Below, in pieces: positions 28,701 to 37,118 of a stretch of DNA of 64,000 bases; position 1 is the stretch's first letter, and every line of letters begins with the position of its first letter. This DNA is from Paenibacillus sp. JJ-100 (GTDB lineage Bacteria > Bacillota > Bacilli > Paenibacillales > Paenibacillaceae): positions 930,001-994,000 of the forward strand of contig NZ_CAOJCM010000002.1 in NCBI RefSeq assembly GCF_948329825.1, read 5' to 3'. The notes beneath the pieces are model-generated. The model had not been told where the DNA came from. It was given only the letters and a program-made list of their open reading frames with translations, and searched no databases. A program made the translations under genes and the position numbers.

Positions 28701-30221
28701 AACGGAATGGACAACTTCGGCACGACTGCGGAAATTACGAGCAAGGTCGATTCGTTTCCCCGTTCCAATACCCCTATTTGCCGTGCGCTCTCTGTTGTCA
28801 TCCGTCTCCACACGAGTACTCGCTGTATAGTTGCGGTATTTGTTCATGAACAGACCTGGTTCAGCTAACCGGAAACGATAAATACTCTGCTTAACGTCAC
28901 CCACCATGAATCGGTTACCCGGATTCTCTCTGGAGATCAGCTTAACGATGTCCTCCTGGACCGTATTGGTATCCTGATATTCATCAAGCAGCACTTCATC
29001 AAAACGTGCACGATATTCCATCGCTGCATCCGAAGGCATCGAATGTTGAGGGGTAGAGTCCTCATGCCGCAAAATGTGCAGACAGTAATGCTCCAGATCA
29101 TTAAAGTCAACCTGACCACGTTCCTGCTTCGCCTGACGATAACGCTCGCCAAACGTACTTACCAGCTTGGAAAGTTCCTTCATAAGCGGCGCGGCTTGTT
29201 CCAGCTCCTGCCAGAAGGAAAAAGCGCTTCTTCCAAAAAGAGAACCTTTTAGATCCACGACTGCTTTTTTGGCTGTTTCGCGCAGTTCTTTTACCTGTTC
29301 CTGTAGCCCGGGGTCCGTCTGATCTTTCTTACACGGTTTCAATTTACCAAATACAGCCGGCTGGAATACTTCAGGCAACCTTTCCCAAGGCATCACTTCA
29401 ACTGCGGATAAAAGCTCTTCAACCATAGCCAAATCTTCTTTGAGTGTCTCTGCATAAGGTGCTGGTCCTTCAGGCTGTAAGGAAACCTGAATCCCTTGTC
29501 GCAGCAGTCCTGCTGCCCCGCTTAGAGCGAGAGCCGCATCCCGTAAAATGCTCTGCACCCATGCTGATTGCCCCAACGCCTCTACACTTTCCACCTGAAA
29601 AGCTTCGGCCATCTCCATGAGCCAGTGATCTGGCCAGGAATGGCTTCGCGAGAAATCGTACAGACGCTGCACCAACCGGTGCATGGCATCATCGTTTCGC
29701 TCTCCACTGAACCAGTCCACCAATTCGCGGAACGTACTGCCCTCGTCCTCTTCGCCATACTTTTCCTCAAATAGCTCCTCAAGCAGTTCCTGGCGAAGCA
29801 TCTCGGCCTCATTTTCATTCAAAATACGAAAAGCCGGATTAAGCGGAATCTGCTGATAATACCTGCGAATGACTTCCATACAGAAGGAGTGCAGTGTCGT
29901 AATGGAGGCTCGTCCAAGCAATGACAACTGTCTACGCAAGTGCTCATCCTCGGGCTGTTCCTCGAGCGCACGCTCCAATGCCTCTCGAATACGCTGCTTC
30001 ATCTCGGCAGCCGCCGCCTTCGTAAACGTGGCAACAAGCAATCGATCCACGCTGAACCCTTGAGAAGGATCGGCTATTTTACGTATAATCCGCTCGACCA
30101 GAACCGCTGTTTTTCCCGATCCTGCAGCCGCAGCGACCAGAATATCTTCTCCATGCTCAGAGATGGCGCTCCATTGATCATCACTCCAGAAGCTGCCTTC
30201 CGGTTTAGGCATATGCGTCAT
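25725..30221 (-). CDS. addA: ATP-dependent helicase/nuclease subunit A (AddA)
   Basis: Helicase-nuclease of the AddAB complex (RecBCD counterpart). 1498 residues, clearly longer than the roughly 1230 of B. subtilis AddA. UvrD-type motifs: Walker A VAAAAGSGKTAVLVERI (residues 31-47), LLDEYQDTN, GDVKQSIYRFRLAEP, and TIHRSKGLEFPIVFV. The RecB-like nuclease motif LLDYKTDRV is near residue 1445. Polar, acidic inserts lie at about residues 555-595, 755-800, 1087-1180 and 1205-1282, the last two bracketing the conserved WTYPY / SVTEIK segment. The ATG overlaps the addB stop (ATGA) behind GGAGGAGG. Confidence 0.95.
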   Translation of the reverse strand: MTHMPKPEGSFWSDDQWSAISEHGEDILVAAAAGSGKTAVLVERIIRKIADPSQGFSVDRLLVATFTKAAAAEMKQRIREALERALEEQPEDEHLRRQLSLLGRASITTLHSFCMEVIRRYYQQIPLNPAFRILNENEAEMLRQELLEELFEEKYGEEDEGSTFRELVDWFSGERNDDAMHRLVQRLYDFSRSHSWPDHWLMEMAEAFQVESVEALGQSAWVQSILRDAALALSGAAGLLRQGIQVSLQPEGPAPYAETLKEDLAMVEELLSAVEVMPWERLPEVFQPAVFGKLKPCKKDQTDPGLQEQVKELRETAKKAVVDLKGSLFGRSAFSFWQELEQAAPLMKELSKLVSTFGERYRQAKQERGQVDFNDLEHYCLHILRHEDSTPQHSMPSDAAMEYRARFDEVLLDEYQDTNTVQEDIVKLISRENPGNRFMVGDVKQSIYRFRLAEPGLFMNKYRNYTASTRVETDDNRERTANRGIGTGKRIDLARNFRSRAEVVHSVNLIFRQLMNEGVAEIAYDERAQLAYGASFPSETLGSEAYTPELMLIDRQGSGTDMSENMEEGVDAAAAAELESAELETAQLEARAIASRIREMVGETDKPALSVYDKALQTMRPARYGDIVILLRSTLMWAPLMIEEFRQQGIPAGGEQSKGYFQATEVEVMLSLLQLVDNPRQDIPLASVLRSPIVGLNEEELAQIRLGDKRQSFYDAVVSATGDWGDELNVARQRSEQRQHTKVDRVIQMQWPEGWSEIEQAQRESAATIELEADLKAGLEDHARTEIREQESGSMDGNEYAHSPLQQKLIHFMRQLEQWRLEARQGSLSELIWRIYRDTGYLDWVGGLPGGQQRQSNLKALYDRARQYEEATANRGLFRFLTYVSRLRENGGDLGTVSSGSGEQDNAVRIMTIHRSKGLEFPIVFVGGISKLFNQQDLHAPFLMHKELGFGPRFVDRDNRVAYPTLANLAIRRRAQFELLAEEMRVLYVALTRPKEKMVLVGTVKDAVKKAQAWLQVKDSPELALPDYLLAAGRNYLDWIGPALIRHRDAAVLRELAGDPDSYAACLASDESRWSISVVAADQMSRSTNTDVVQSEEDETTELRRERMSALQTMQPVRLISSAEIPEQSDGMTGIDFAEVEFVESEKGIDVSSDLKEGSHEENVMDEPGRGDTLLGTTLVREIEKRLSWTYPYESASQVAASTSVTEIKSSLLMQEDVSYPVMEELQERAETAYSEHPLDINNMDRSKEGTLPIQQELLDPRNHREPASSSNAAINADVSETIPTESSFKLHLRRPKFMSERQLTGTERGIVYHTLMQHLPLDGSAVDDTIVDETIARLLTLQILLPYQAEAIERGELTSFFGTQPGREMLRAAWVKREIPFTYGLPSHQSPAKWLHELRLNEDQEKLSDRIKVEATLENETVLVRGIIDCLYEVDGELVLLDYKTDRVLEHRGGLEPLVENYRFQLELYGRAIEDILGRQVDHTWLYFFDGGHAVRL

Positions 30222-33200
30222 AACGATTCCTCCTCCCTGCTGTGAGACAGCATATCCCAGATGTGCTGTTTGCCCGGTTTGGACAGTATTTTATAGTCGT
30301 TCCCTTCGATGTTTTCATCAAATTGGCAGACTGGTTTGTATGGACAGAAAGTACAGGCGACCTCCTGCTGTATACGATACGGCTCAATCGCTGTATCTCC
30401 ATCAGTAATTCGGGTTCCGATCTCACGAATATTACCACGTACGGCAGACAGTAGTGTATCCCACTGTTCTGGCGTCGCTACAGCGGCACTACTATAGAAG
30501 CTGCCATCCGCTTTCAATGCGACCGGTATGATTGCGGAATGTCCTTTATCCAGCGTATGATCCATCTGAGCAATCGCATCGCGATCTGCCAATAACAGAC
30601 CTTTCATTTTAAAACGTTTCAACAGCTCTTGCCCCGCCTGTTCCGATGTCATGCCATTCGCGGATTGCAGTAGCGGATTATGCACATGGAAATAAAGAGT
30701 GCCTCCCGGCAAAGCCGTTTCCCCTAACCATTCCTCCGCCGCACTGAGCAATACCTCCAGATAGGTAAGCATTTGCAGCGACAATCCATAGTAGACCTCA
30801 TGAAGTTTAAGATCCGTCTGACTGGACTTATAGTCGATCACTCGGAGTAGCAGGCCATTCTCACCTTCAGCGACATCTACACGGTCGATCCGGCCGACAA
30901 TCTCCAGTACACACCCGTTCTCCAGCTCAAAACGCAGAGGCGGCAGAGGTTTACCAGGGCCAAAGTCAAGTTCAAGCCCAATCGGTTCAAAGCTGCCGCG
31001 CCTGGACTGCTCGCCCAAAATAACCGATGCTCGGCTGACGATATCTTTTAATTTGCGGAAAATATACCCGTAACGCTTCGTGCTTAACAAAATCTCGCCC
31101 TGGAGCTGTGGAGCAATCTTCTCCACCGTTTGCTCAGCTTCCTGGCGACATTGTTCCGGTGTCAGACTGCCCCAGCTACGATTCTCCTCACGTAGGCGCA
31201 TCGCCAGTTGACTCAGTGCAGCATGAAACAACTGACCAATATCCGGAGCCTGAAGACGATACAATTGCCGCTCCTTAAGCTTTAGACCATGCGATGCAAA
31301 GTGAGAGAACGGACATGCTACGAAACGTTCCATGCGTGAGACACTTGTCCGTACCTCCGTACCATACAGCCGGCGGCTGGTTGATGTTTGCAGCCGGAGT
31401 GCACGATTACGATAAAAGACAGAGCCGAGTAACCGTTCAAGTTGCGGGCGGCTCGCTTCGCGGGTAACATGCCAATTGTAGACAGCCCACCATATCTCGG
31501 GTATGTCTTCACCCCTGCGCCACCTGCGCAGCTGTCCAATCAACATTGAAAGACTCTGTTCCGGATGAATAGCGTAAGAGAGATGTACAGCGTCGAGATC
31601 TGAAACTGGCGGCTGTACAAGTAATGGCTGCTCCTGCAATCCGAACATTTTCCGTATATGGCGCACAATTTCGGATGGTAGTAATGATTTCCCTTCATCA
31701 TCTGTCACGGGATAGCTCAGCCATAACTGATTACTCGCAGCAGTCAAAGCCGTATAGATTAGAAAACGTTCATCCAGCATAAGTCTTGTGGCACCTGGTC
31801 CAAGCCCCATGCCTCTCTCTGTGAGCAGAGATCTTTCCTGCTCGGTTAATACACCGTTGTCCTGAGGGATCGCTGGCAATTCTCCATCGACCGCTCCAAG
31901 AATAAATACATATTTGATATCACGCAAACGGGTGCGATCCATGGAACCAAACAGCACTTGGTCAATCGCCGGAGGAACAAGCCCCAGCTTGAGTTCAGTC
32001 AATCCTGTCTCCATCATGCCCGCAAATAAATTGATATCCAGACGCTCATTGCCCATCATATCAACCATCTGATCTAGCAGATCCAGCACTGCTCCCCACA
32101 TTTGGCGATGCTCTCTGGATCGCTCCGGATCACCTTGCGCCTTGGCCTGAGCAGACATCTGATCCAGCTTATGTGCAATGTTCGCATCCTCTAACAGGCC
32201 AAACAACGCCTCACACTGAGCGGCAGCTGTTTTTGCTCTTTTCATTCGTTTCTCAAACGTGCCCAGTGCAGTTGTGATTACCGTTCTGCAGCTCTCCATC
32301 AGAGATAACACAGCATCGCGTCCTCGGCTGTGTCCTTCCTGACCGTTGTCCTCCAGAGACAGACTCGGGACATATTTCCATGGCCTTCCATCCGTCCAGC
32401 GATATCCATGGATACCGCAAGCCAGTACATAGTTCTCCAGCTGATCCATATCTTCACGCGTGATAGAACCATCCAGCGGAAGCAGCAGATCGGTTTTCAC
32501 ACAACGAAACACATCTTCATATCGCCAGTTGCGACGAACGATATCCAGTGCCGAGCGAATAAATTCAGATAATGGGTGATGTAATTCACTCCGTCTACGG
32601 TCCATAAACACCGGAACATCATAATCCTTGAATAGCGGTTCAGCAATATCAGCATAATTGTCTAATCCACGAACCAGTACTGCCATCTCACGATATCTTG
32701 CTCCATCTTCCTGGGCCAGACGGCGCATTTCACGCAAAGCTCCCTCCAGCTCTGCCCGTCGATTCTCCGCAGCGAACAAGCATATCCCGGAGTCCTCACC
32801 GTTACTTCTCCAGCGGACACGACGATCAAAACCCGCTTCCAGATGCGCAAGTCCAGGGCGATCCTTAAATCTCGGTAGAACTTCATCATGAAGAACGGTA
32901 GTCTCGCTAGACACACCTAAATGTTCAGCCATGCCTTTGAGCCGCACATAAGCACTTGCCGTTGGATAAAACAATTCCAGTTCCCCTGGGGGCACTCCTT
33001 TCTCGTAAGCACGATCAAGCGTCAGGGCAATTGTCACAGACGAGGTCTGTAACATCAGTTGTCCAATCACACTCATCTCTTGTGGAGTGAAACTATGAAA
33101 TCCGTCAATCCACACTTCTGCTCCCTGCAGCCATGTACTTTCTGGCAAACGACCCGTCAGTTCATTCAACGTGTCCTCATCATCTATATATAAATCGGTC

Positions 33201-33721
33201 AATTCCTTCTCATAGTCATGGTAGATCAGATTCAAGTCATGAAGTTTGTCTTCCAGAATAGGTGAATTCGCCGCAATGTTCCATTCCTTAAGCCCATCTT
33301 CAAGTGCTGACGCATGAACTTCATAGCGTTTAAACTCGCCATATAGATTGGTCAGATCCCCAATAAACCCAAGCTGGCTTCCCGAAGCAGCGAATAGTCG
33401 TAATTCTTCCTTTCGCCGCTGTATAACTTTATATAAAAGCATCTTTTTACCCTCGGCTCCAATCGGAATGCGGGCAGAACCACCAGCTTCTTGCATAACG
33501 CGGTAAGCCAGACGGCGAAATCCAAGCACCTCGGCACGCATCATGCCTTTAATTCCTCCTGAAGACACAAGCGCCTGCTCTGTCCGAAATGAGCTCTGTT
33601 CCGGAACAAGCAAAATCAGCGGTTTACCTTGCGGCTCCTGTTGAAGCAGGGATGTAATTTCCCGGGTGATCAGTGTACTTTTACCACTGCCTGCCCGGCC
33701 AATAACAAAGCGAACGGACAT
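30218..33721 (-). CDS. addB: ATP-dependent helicase/deoxyribonuclease subunit B (AddB)
   Basis: Second subunit of AddAB, recognising Chi and cutting the 5' strand. 1167 residues. The N-terminal nucleotide-binding loop is GRAGSGKSTLI (residues 8-18). The nuclease motif VIDYKSSQTD is near residue 960. The iron-sulphur cluster cysteines are present: FVACPF near residue 800 and CTFCPYKPVC near 1121 (C-x2-C-x5-C). The start ATG 33721 follows GGAGGATGACAC. It is the first gene of addBA, with an extended -10 (TGGTATACT) about 30 bp upstream but no good -35. Confidence 0.95.
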   Translation of the reverse strand: MSVRFVIGRAGSGKSTLITREITSLLQQEPQGKPLILLVPEQSSFRTEQALVSSGGIKGMMRAEVLGFRRLAYRVMQEAGGSARIPIGAEGKKMLLYKVIQRRKEELRLFAASGSQLGFIGDLTNLYGEFKRYEVHASALEDGLKEWNIAANSPILEDKLHDLNLIYHDYEKELTDLYIDDEDTLNELTGRLPESTWLQGAEVWIDGFHSFTPQEMSVIGQLMLQTSSVTIALTLDRAYEKGVPPGELELFYPTASAYVRLKGMAEHLGVSSETTVLHDEVLPRFKDRPGLAHLEAGFDRRVRWRSNGEDSGICLFAAENRRAELEGALREMRRLAQEDGARYREMAVLVRGLDNYADIAEPLFKDYDVPVFMDRRRSELHHPLSEFIRSALDIVRRNWRYEDVFRCVKTDLLLPLDGSITREDMDQLENYVLACGIHGYRWTDGRPWKYVPSLSLEDNGQEGHSRGRDAVLSLMESCRTVITTALGTFEKRMKRAKTAAAQCEALFGLLEDANIAHKLDQMSAQAKAQGDPERSREHRQMWGAVLDLLDQMVDMMGNERLDINLFAGMMETGLTELKLGLVPPAIDQVLFGSMDRTRLRDIKYVFILGAVDGELPAIPQDNGVLTEQERSLLTERGMGLGPGATRLMLDERFLIYTALTAASNQLWLSYPVTDDEGKSLLPSEIVRHIRKMFGLQEQPLLVQPPVSDLDAVHLSYAIHPEQSLSMLIGQLRRWRRGEDIPEIWWAVYNWHVTREASRPQLERLLGSVFYRNRALRLQTSTSRRLYGTEVRTSVSRMERFVACPFSHFASHGLKLKERQLYRLQAPDIGQLFHAALSQLAMRLREENRSWGSLTPEQCRQEAEQTVEKIAPQLQGEILLSTKRYGYIFRKLKDIVSRASVILGEQSRRGSFEPIGLELDFGPGKPLPPLRFELENGCVLEIVGRIDRVDVAEGENGLLLRVIDYKSSQTDLKLHEVYYGLSLQMLTYLEVLLSAAEEWLGETALPGGTLYFHVHNPLLQSANGMTSEQAGQELLKRFKMKGLLLADRDAIAQMDHTLDKGHSAIIPVALKADGSFYSSAAVATPEQWDTLLSAVRGNIREIGTRITDGDTAIEPYRIQQEVACTFCPYKPVCQFDENIEGNDYKILSKPGKQHIWDMLSHSREEESL

Positions 33722-33837
33722 GTGTCATCCTCCAAACTGCACGTGCAAGATTTTAATTTTCAGTATACCATACCTTGCTTATTCGGAACGTATGTTTGCC
33801 ATGATCCACCAAAAACGGCGATCATCTCCGCACATGG

Positions 33838-33867
33838 CAAAAAGCCCTCAGTGATACCCACTGTGGA
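33838..33867 (-). terminator. Terminator after rlmI
   Basis: CCACAGTG / CACTGAGG stem with a 5-nt loop followed by GCTTTTTGCC on the minus strand, about 70 bp after the rlmI stop and before addB. Confidence 0.6.
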
Positions 33868-33934
33868 CCTTAACCCATAAAAAATGGAATTAATCTAATT
33901 GTTCATTTAAGTACTACCCAAAAATAGAATACTT

Positions 33935-35311
33935 CTATTGCTTTTTGCTCCGTACTTCGAAAATAGCAAATTTAAGATAGTGCCCTTCATCTACACCCAA
34001 AATTTGCGGATGATCTTTGCCTGCGGCTTTCCAGTCGATCAAACGAAGAACTTTGCCAGCATCCTCCGCTGCATCTGCAATCGTTTCAAGAAACAGGTCA
34101 GGGCGCATGTGGTATGAACAACTTGCGGTTACTAAATATCCACCCTCATTGACAAGTTTCATGCCTTGCAGGTTGATGTCTTTGTATCCACGGCATGCTC
34201 CCTTGACTGCCGATTTGGTTTTGGCAAATGCAGGAGGATCGAGAATGACCACATCGAACGTTTTTCCAGCGCTGGACAGCGCCTTGGACGTGTCCACTTT
34301 TTGTTCAGCTGCGCGTGCTCGTGCATTGCGCTCATCGAGGCCTTTCACTTGCTCACGCAGGTACTGGAAAGCATCGGCAACCACGAACTCAACCCGATCT
34401 GTGAAACCATTAAGTTCGACATTGGTTCGTGCACTTTCGATGGCATGTTCAGATATATCGAGACAGGTTACTTTTTTGGCTCCATACTTGCATGCATTCA
34501 GCGTAAAGCTACCAGTATGAGAGAAACATTCCAGTACAGTAGCGCCGTCCCAATACGGGAAAGTAACCACTTTGCCGCTCTTGTTAACAGGTAGAAGCTG
34601 TTCAGTCCCTTCGTACTCGACCTGCTGCATATTGATTCCACTTTTGTATCCCCAGCCTTTCATCAACGGCTCGATGGCCGCACGATTTTCACGCTGGTCG
34701 AAGAAGTATCCTGTTTTCTGTCCTTCCACAATATCTACTTTGATGAGCAGCCCGTTCTCCGTCACCGTCACATGACGCGGACATTCTCCATAGAGTGGCC
34801 CTTTGATCTGCTCCAGACCTTCCAGTTCACGAATGGATACATCGCTGCGCTCATAAATGCCCTCCGGCTGCATCACTTCAATGAGAGCTTGCACGATCGC
34901 TTCACGGCAGCGATCCATACTAAGTGTAAGGATCTGCACAACCAAAATGTCGCCGAACCGATCAACGATCAATCCTGGTAAAAAATCGGCTTCACCATAA
35001 ACGAGACGATAGGCTTCGCCATCTTGAATAAAGCGTTCCCGGTGGCGTAAACAATCATGGAAACGTGCTGCAAAAAAAGCAGTATCCATCTGTTCAAATG
35101 CCAAAGGTTGATAGGAAACAACACGAACGGTAATCTGAGAAGCCGGGTTATAATATCCAGTCGCCAAGTAGCGACCTTGATGATTGAGTACATTAACGAT
35201 ATCTCCGGGTTCCGGGTTACCGTCTACAGATGCAATTTCATTTTTGAAAATCCAGGGATGTGCATGTTCTAGCCGCTTTTTGCGACTACGCTCCAGTGTA
35301 ACGGATGGCAA
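33935..35311 (-). CDS. rlmI: Class I SAM-dependent rRNA large-subunit methyltransferase (RlmI family)
   Basis: Homologue of E. coli RlmI, the 23S rRNA m5C1962 methyltransferase; the exact target here is inferred. 458 residues against about 396 in E. coli. N-terminal PUA domain (HPWIFKNEIASVDGNPEPGD), then the Rossmann fold: motif I VLECFSHTGSFTL, LDISEHAIESARTNVELNG, and the catalytic motifs LDPPAFAKTK and TASCSYHM. The extra length sits before motif I and in a polar Arg/Ala-rich loop before FDVVILDPP. The start is TTG 35311 with GTGGAT upstream. A single gene. Confidence 0.9.
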   Translation of the reverse strand: MPSVTLERSRKKRLEHAHPWIFKNEIASVDGNPEPGDIVNVLNHQGRYLATGYYNPASQITVRVVSYQPLAFEQMDTAFFAARFHDCLRHRERFIQDGEAYRLVYGEADFLPGLIVDRFGDILVVQILTLSMDRCREAIVQALIEVMQPEGIYERSDVSIRELEGLEQIKGPLYGECPRHVTVTENGLLIKVDIVEGQKTGYFFDQRENRAAIEPLMKGWGYKSGINMQQVEYEGTEQLLPVNKSGKVVTFPYWDGATVLECFSHTGSFTLNACKYGAKKVTCLDISEHAIESARTNVELNGFTDRVEFVVADAFQYLREQVKGLDERNARARAAEQKVDTSKALSSAGKTFDVVILDPPAFAKTKSAVKGACRGYKDINLQGMKLVNEGGYLVTASCSYHMRPDLFLETIADAAEDAGKVLRLIDWKAAGKDHPQILGVDEGHYLKFAIFEVRSKKQ

Positions 35312-35498
35312 GTTTGATCCACTTCTTTCTTAGGTTAGTTGAAAAGATAGGTGTGAGCGGCAAGACGCTCCAGGGACGAATTGATCCTACGATCGCTGTT
35401 GTCCTCAGATTTTTTTGATTCCCCTGTGCTTGTCATGCTTGTCTCTATCTCCACATAGGATAAGTGATAAGGCATTGAACGGGAGGAATGATGGAATC

Positions 35499-36497
35499 AT
35501 GTTCAGAGAAGTAATTCTACCTCTGCTATATGGACTTATAATCTTTTTTGGCGGGATGAAACTGATGGAGACAGCACTCCAGCGTATGGCAGGTCCAATG
35601 CTAGCCGACTGGCTGAACCGTGCCACTTCTGCCCCGTGGAAGGGGATGGCATTCAGCGCAGGTGCCACCGCCTTGCTACAGAGTAGTACTGCCGTGACGG
35701 TGCTCACGATTGGACTAGCTAACGCCCGATTAATCACCTATGGCCGAACACTCGGCATCATTCTTGGAACGAACATTGGAACCTGTCTGACGACAGAACT
35801 GATCGGGCTTCAGATTGGGCGAGCTTCACTTCCCTTGCTGCTCGTGTCCCTAACAGGCTGGGCCATATTCATTGTCCTCGGTGAACGCAATCAGGCGGCT
35901 CCTGAACGCACTCGCCGTAGCTTAGCAAGTATACAATTCAGCTTTCTTGCAATAGCAGGCTTCGCTCTAGTTATGACAGGCATACAGGTTATGCAATCTA
36001 TTGCCATTCCACTAAGAAGTATGGGCGTATTCCAATGGTTTCTGGAGCGTTCTGCGGATAGCCTGTGGTGGGGCTTCCTTGCCGGTGCCTGCTTGACCGC
36101 CTTGATTCACAGCAGCGCCGCAGTAATCAGCATGGCGATTACACTGGCCGCCACAGGTGTCTTGCCTGTGGAGATCGGCATCGCAATTGTGATCGGGTCC
36201 AACGTGGGGACCTGTATCACCGCAGTTATTGCAGCTGCGGGCGGAGCCTCCGCAGGCAAATTTGTAGCAGCCTCCCATGTTGTGCTCAACATTGCGGGAG
36301 CTCTGCTATTTATGCCGCTGATCGGCCAGCTGCATGCAGCGTCGGCCTGGCTGTCAGCGGACAACGGGGCACAGATTGCGCATGCCCAGACCCTTTTTAA
36401 CATCATCAGTTCATTACTGGCCTTACCGTTCTGTTACCTACCCATCTGGCATAAGCCACCTGTTCACGCCTCATCAACCAAGACACCCGTCGTTTAA
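35499..36497 (+). CDS. Na+/phosphate cotransporter family protein (YqeW/NptA-like)
   Basis: One of few plus-strand genes. About 332 residues, entirely hydrophobic segments with two inverted Na/Pi repeats: GATALLQSSTAVTVLTIGLA and HSSAAVISMAITLAATG, each followed by an IGTNIGT or IGSNVGT motif. This is the core architecture of type II Na/Pi transporters and predicts phosphate uptake or efflux. The start is ATG 35499 (MFREVILPLLYG) with GGGAGG twelve bases upstream; an upstream extension has no membrane-protein character. It is divergent from rlmI. No C-terminal PhoU-like domain is present. Confidence 0.88.
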   Translation: MFREVILPLLYGLIIFFGGMKLMETALQRMAGPMLADWLNRATSAPWKGMAFSAGATALLQSSTAVTVLTIGLANARLITYGRTLGIILGTNIGTCLTTELIGLQIGRASLPLLLVSLTGWAIFIVLGERNQAAPERTRRSLASIQFSFLAIAGFALVMTGIQVMQSIAIPLRSMGVFQWFLERSADSLWWGFLAGACLTALIHSSAAVISMAITLAATGVLPVEIGIAIVIGSNVGTCITAVIAAAGGASAGKFVAASHVVLNIAGALLFMPLIGQLHAASAWLSADNGAQIAHAQTLFNIISSLLALPFCYLPIWHKPPVHASSTKTPVV

Positions 36498-36578
36498 TAG
36501 GTTGTCATGATATGCCGCATATCGGCATCCAATCGTGGAGATAGACAGAGAATCGTTCAAATGTAACTTCGTGCCATT

Positions 36579-37013
36579 TTACACGTGGATGCCTAATTTG
36601 TTCAAGCCCACCCGCAGAATGTTATCGTTGTTATCGTACCCGTTCTGCTGTTGTTTGGCCCATGCCTCTTCAGGAGCATACCAGTCTACACCCTTGATCT
36701 CTTCAATCTGAGGCTGCAAGTCACCACTTTGTGCTTCCACAAGGTAATAATGCACTTCCTTGTCCACTGGACCAAATTCGGCATGTTCATACGTATAAGC
36801 GATGATATCGATCGGCTCTACGATACGACCCACCATACCTGTTTCTTCTAAAATTTCACGGAGTGCCGTCTGCTCGATGGTCTCTCCTTCTTCCATTTTA
36901 CCTTTGGCAAGTGTCGTTTTCCCATACCGATCCACAATAAGCTGAATTTGAAGTTGGCCGTCTTCTCCCGTTCTATAGACAACCCCACCTGCTGAAATTT
37001 CTTTTTTGTTCAT
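36579..37013 (-). CDS. NUDIX hydrolase
   Basis: About 144 residues with a full Nudix box GKMEEGETIEQTALREILEETGM (given in part), so a Mg-dependent pyrophosphohydrolase of nucleoside diphosphate derivatives; the substrate cannot be told. Start at ATG 37013 (MNKKEISAGGVVYR) with GGGGGAG seven bases upstream, rather than the upstream ATG at 37037. Convergent with the Na/Pi transporter gene. Confidence 0.9.
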   Translation of the reverse strand: MNKKEISAGGVVYRTGEDGQLQIQLIVDRYGKTTLAKGKMEEGETIEQTALREILEETGMVGRIVEPIDIIAYTYEHAEFGPVDKEVHYYLVEAQSGDLQPQIEEIKGVDWYAPEEAWAKQQQNGYDNNDNILRVGLNKLGIHV

Positions 37014-37055
37014 ACTGATCTCCCCCATCCCATTCAATTAGCTTTTTTGGCAAAG

Positions 37056-37102
37056 AAGGACCTCATCTCCTCGGGTACGTTCCCCAAGGAAATGATGTCC
37101 TT
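37056..37102 (-). terminator. Hairpin after mtaB, probable terminator
   Basis: Long imperfect inverted repeat AAGGACATCATTTCCTTGGG / CCCGAGGAGATGAGGTCCTT between mtaB and the NUDIX gene. The following T-tract on the minus strand is weak (TCTTTGCC), so termination is less certain than the fold. Confidence 0.5.
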
Positions 37103-37118
37103 GTTCATAATGCCTTGA

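Noticed and set aside
36512..36533. Hairpin ATGCCG-CATAT-CGGCAT after the Na/Pi transporter as a terminator
   Set aside because: The stem is only 6 bp and no T-run follows on either strand.
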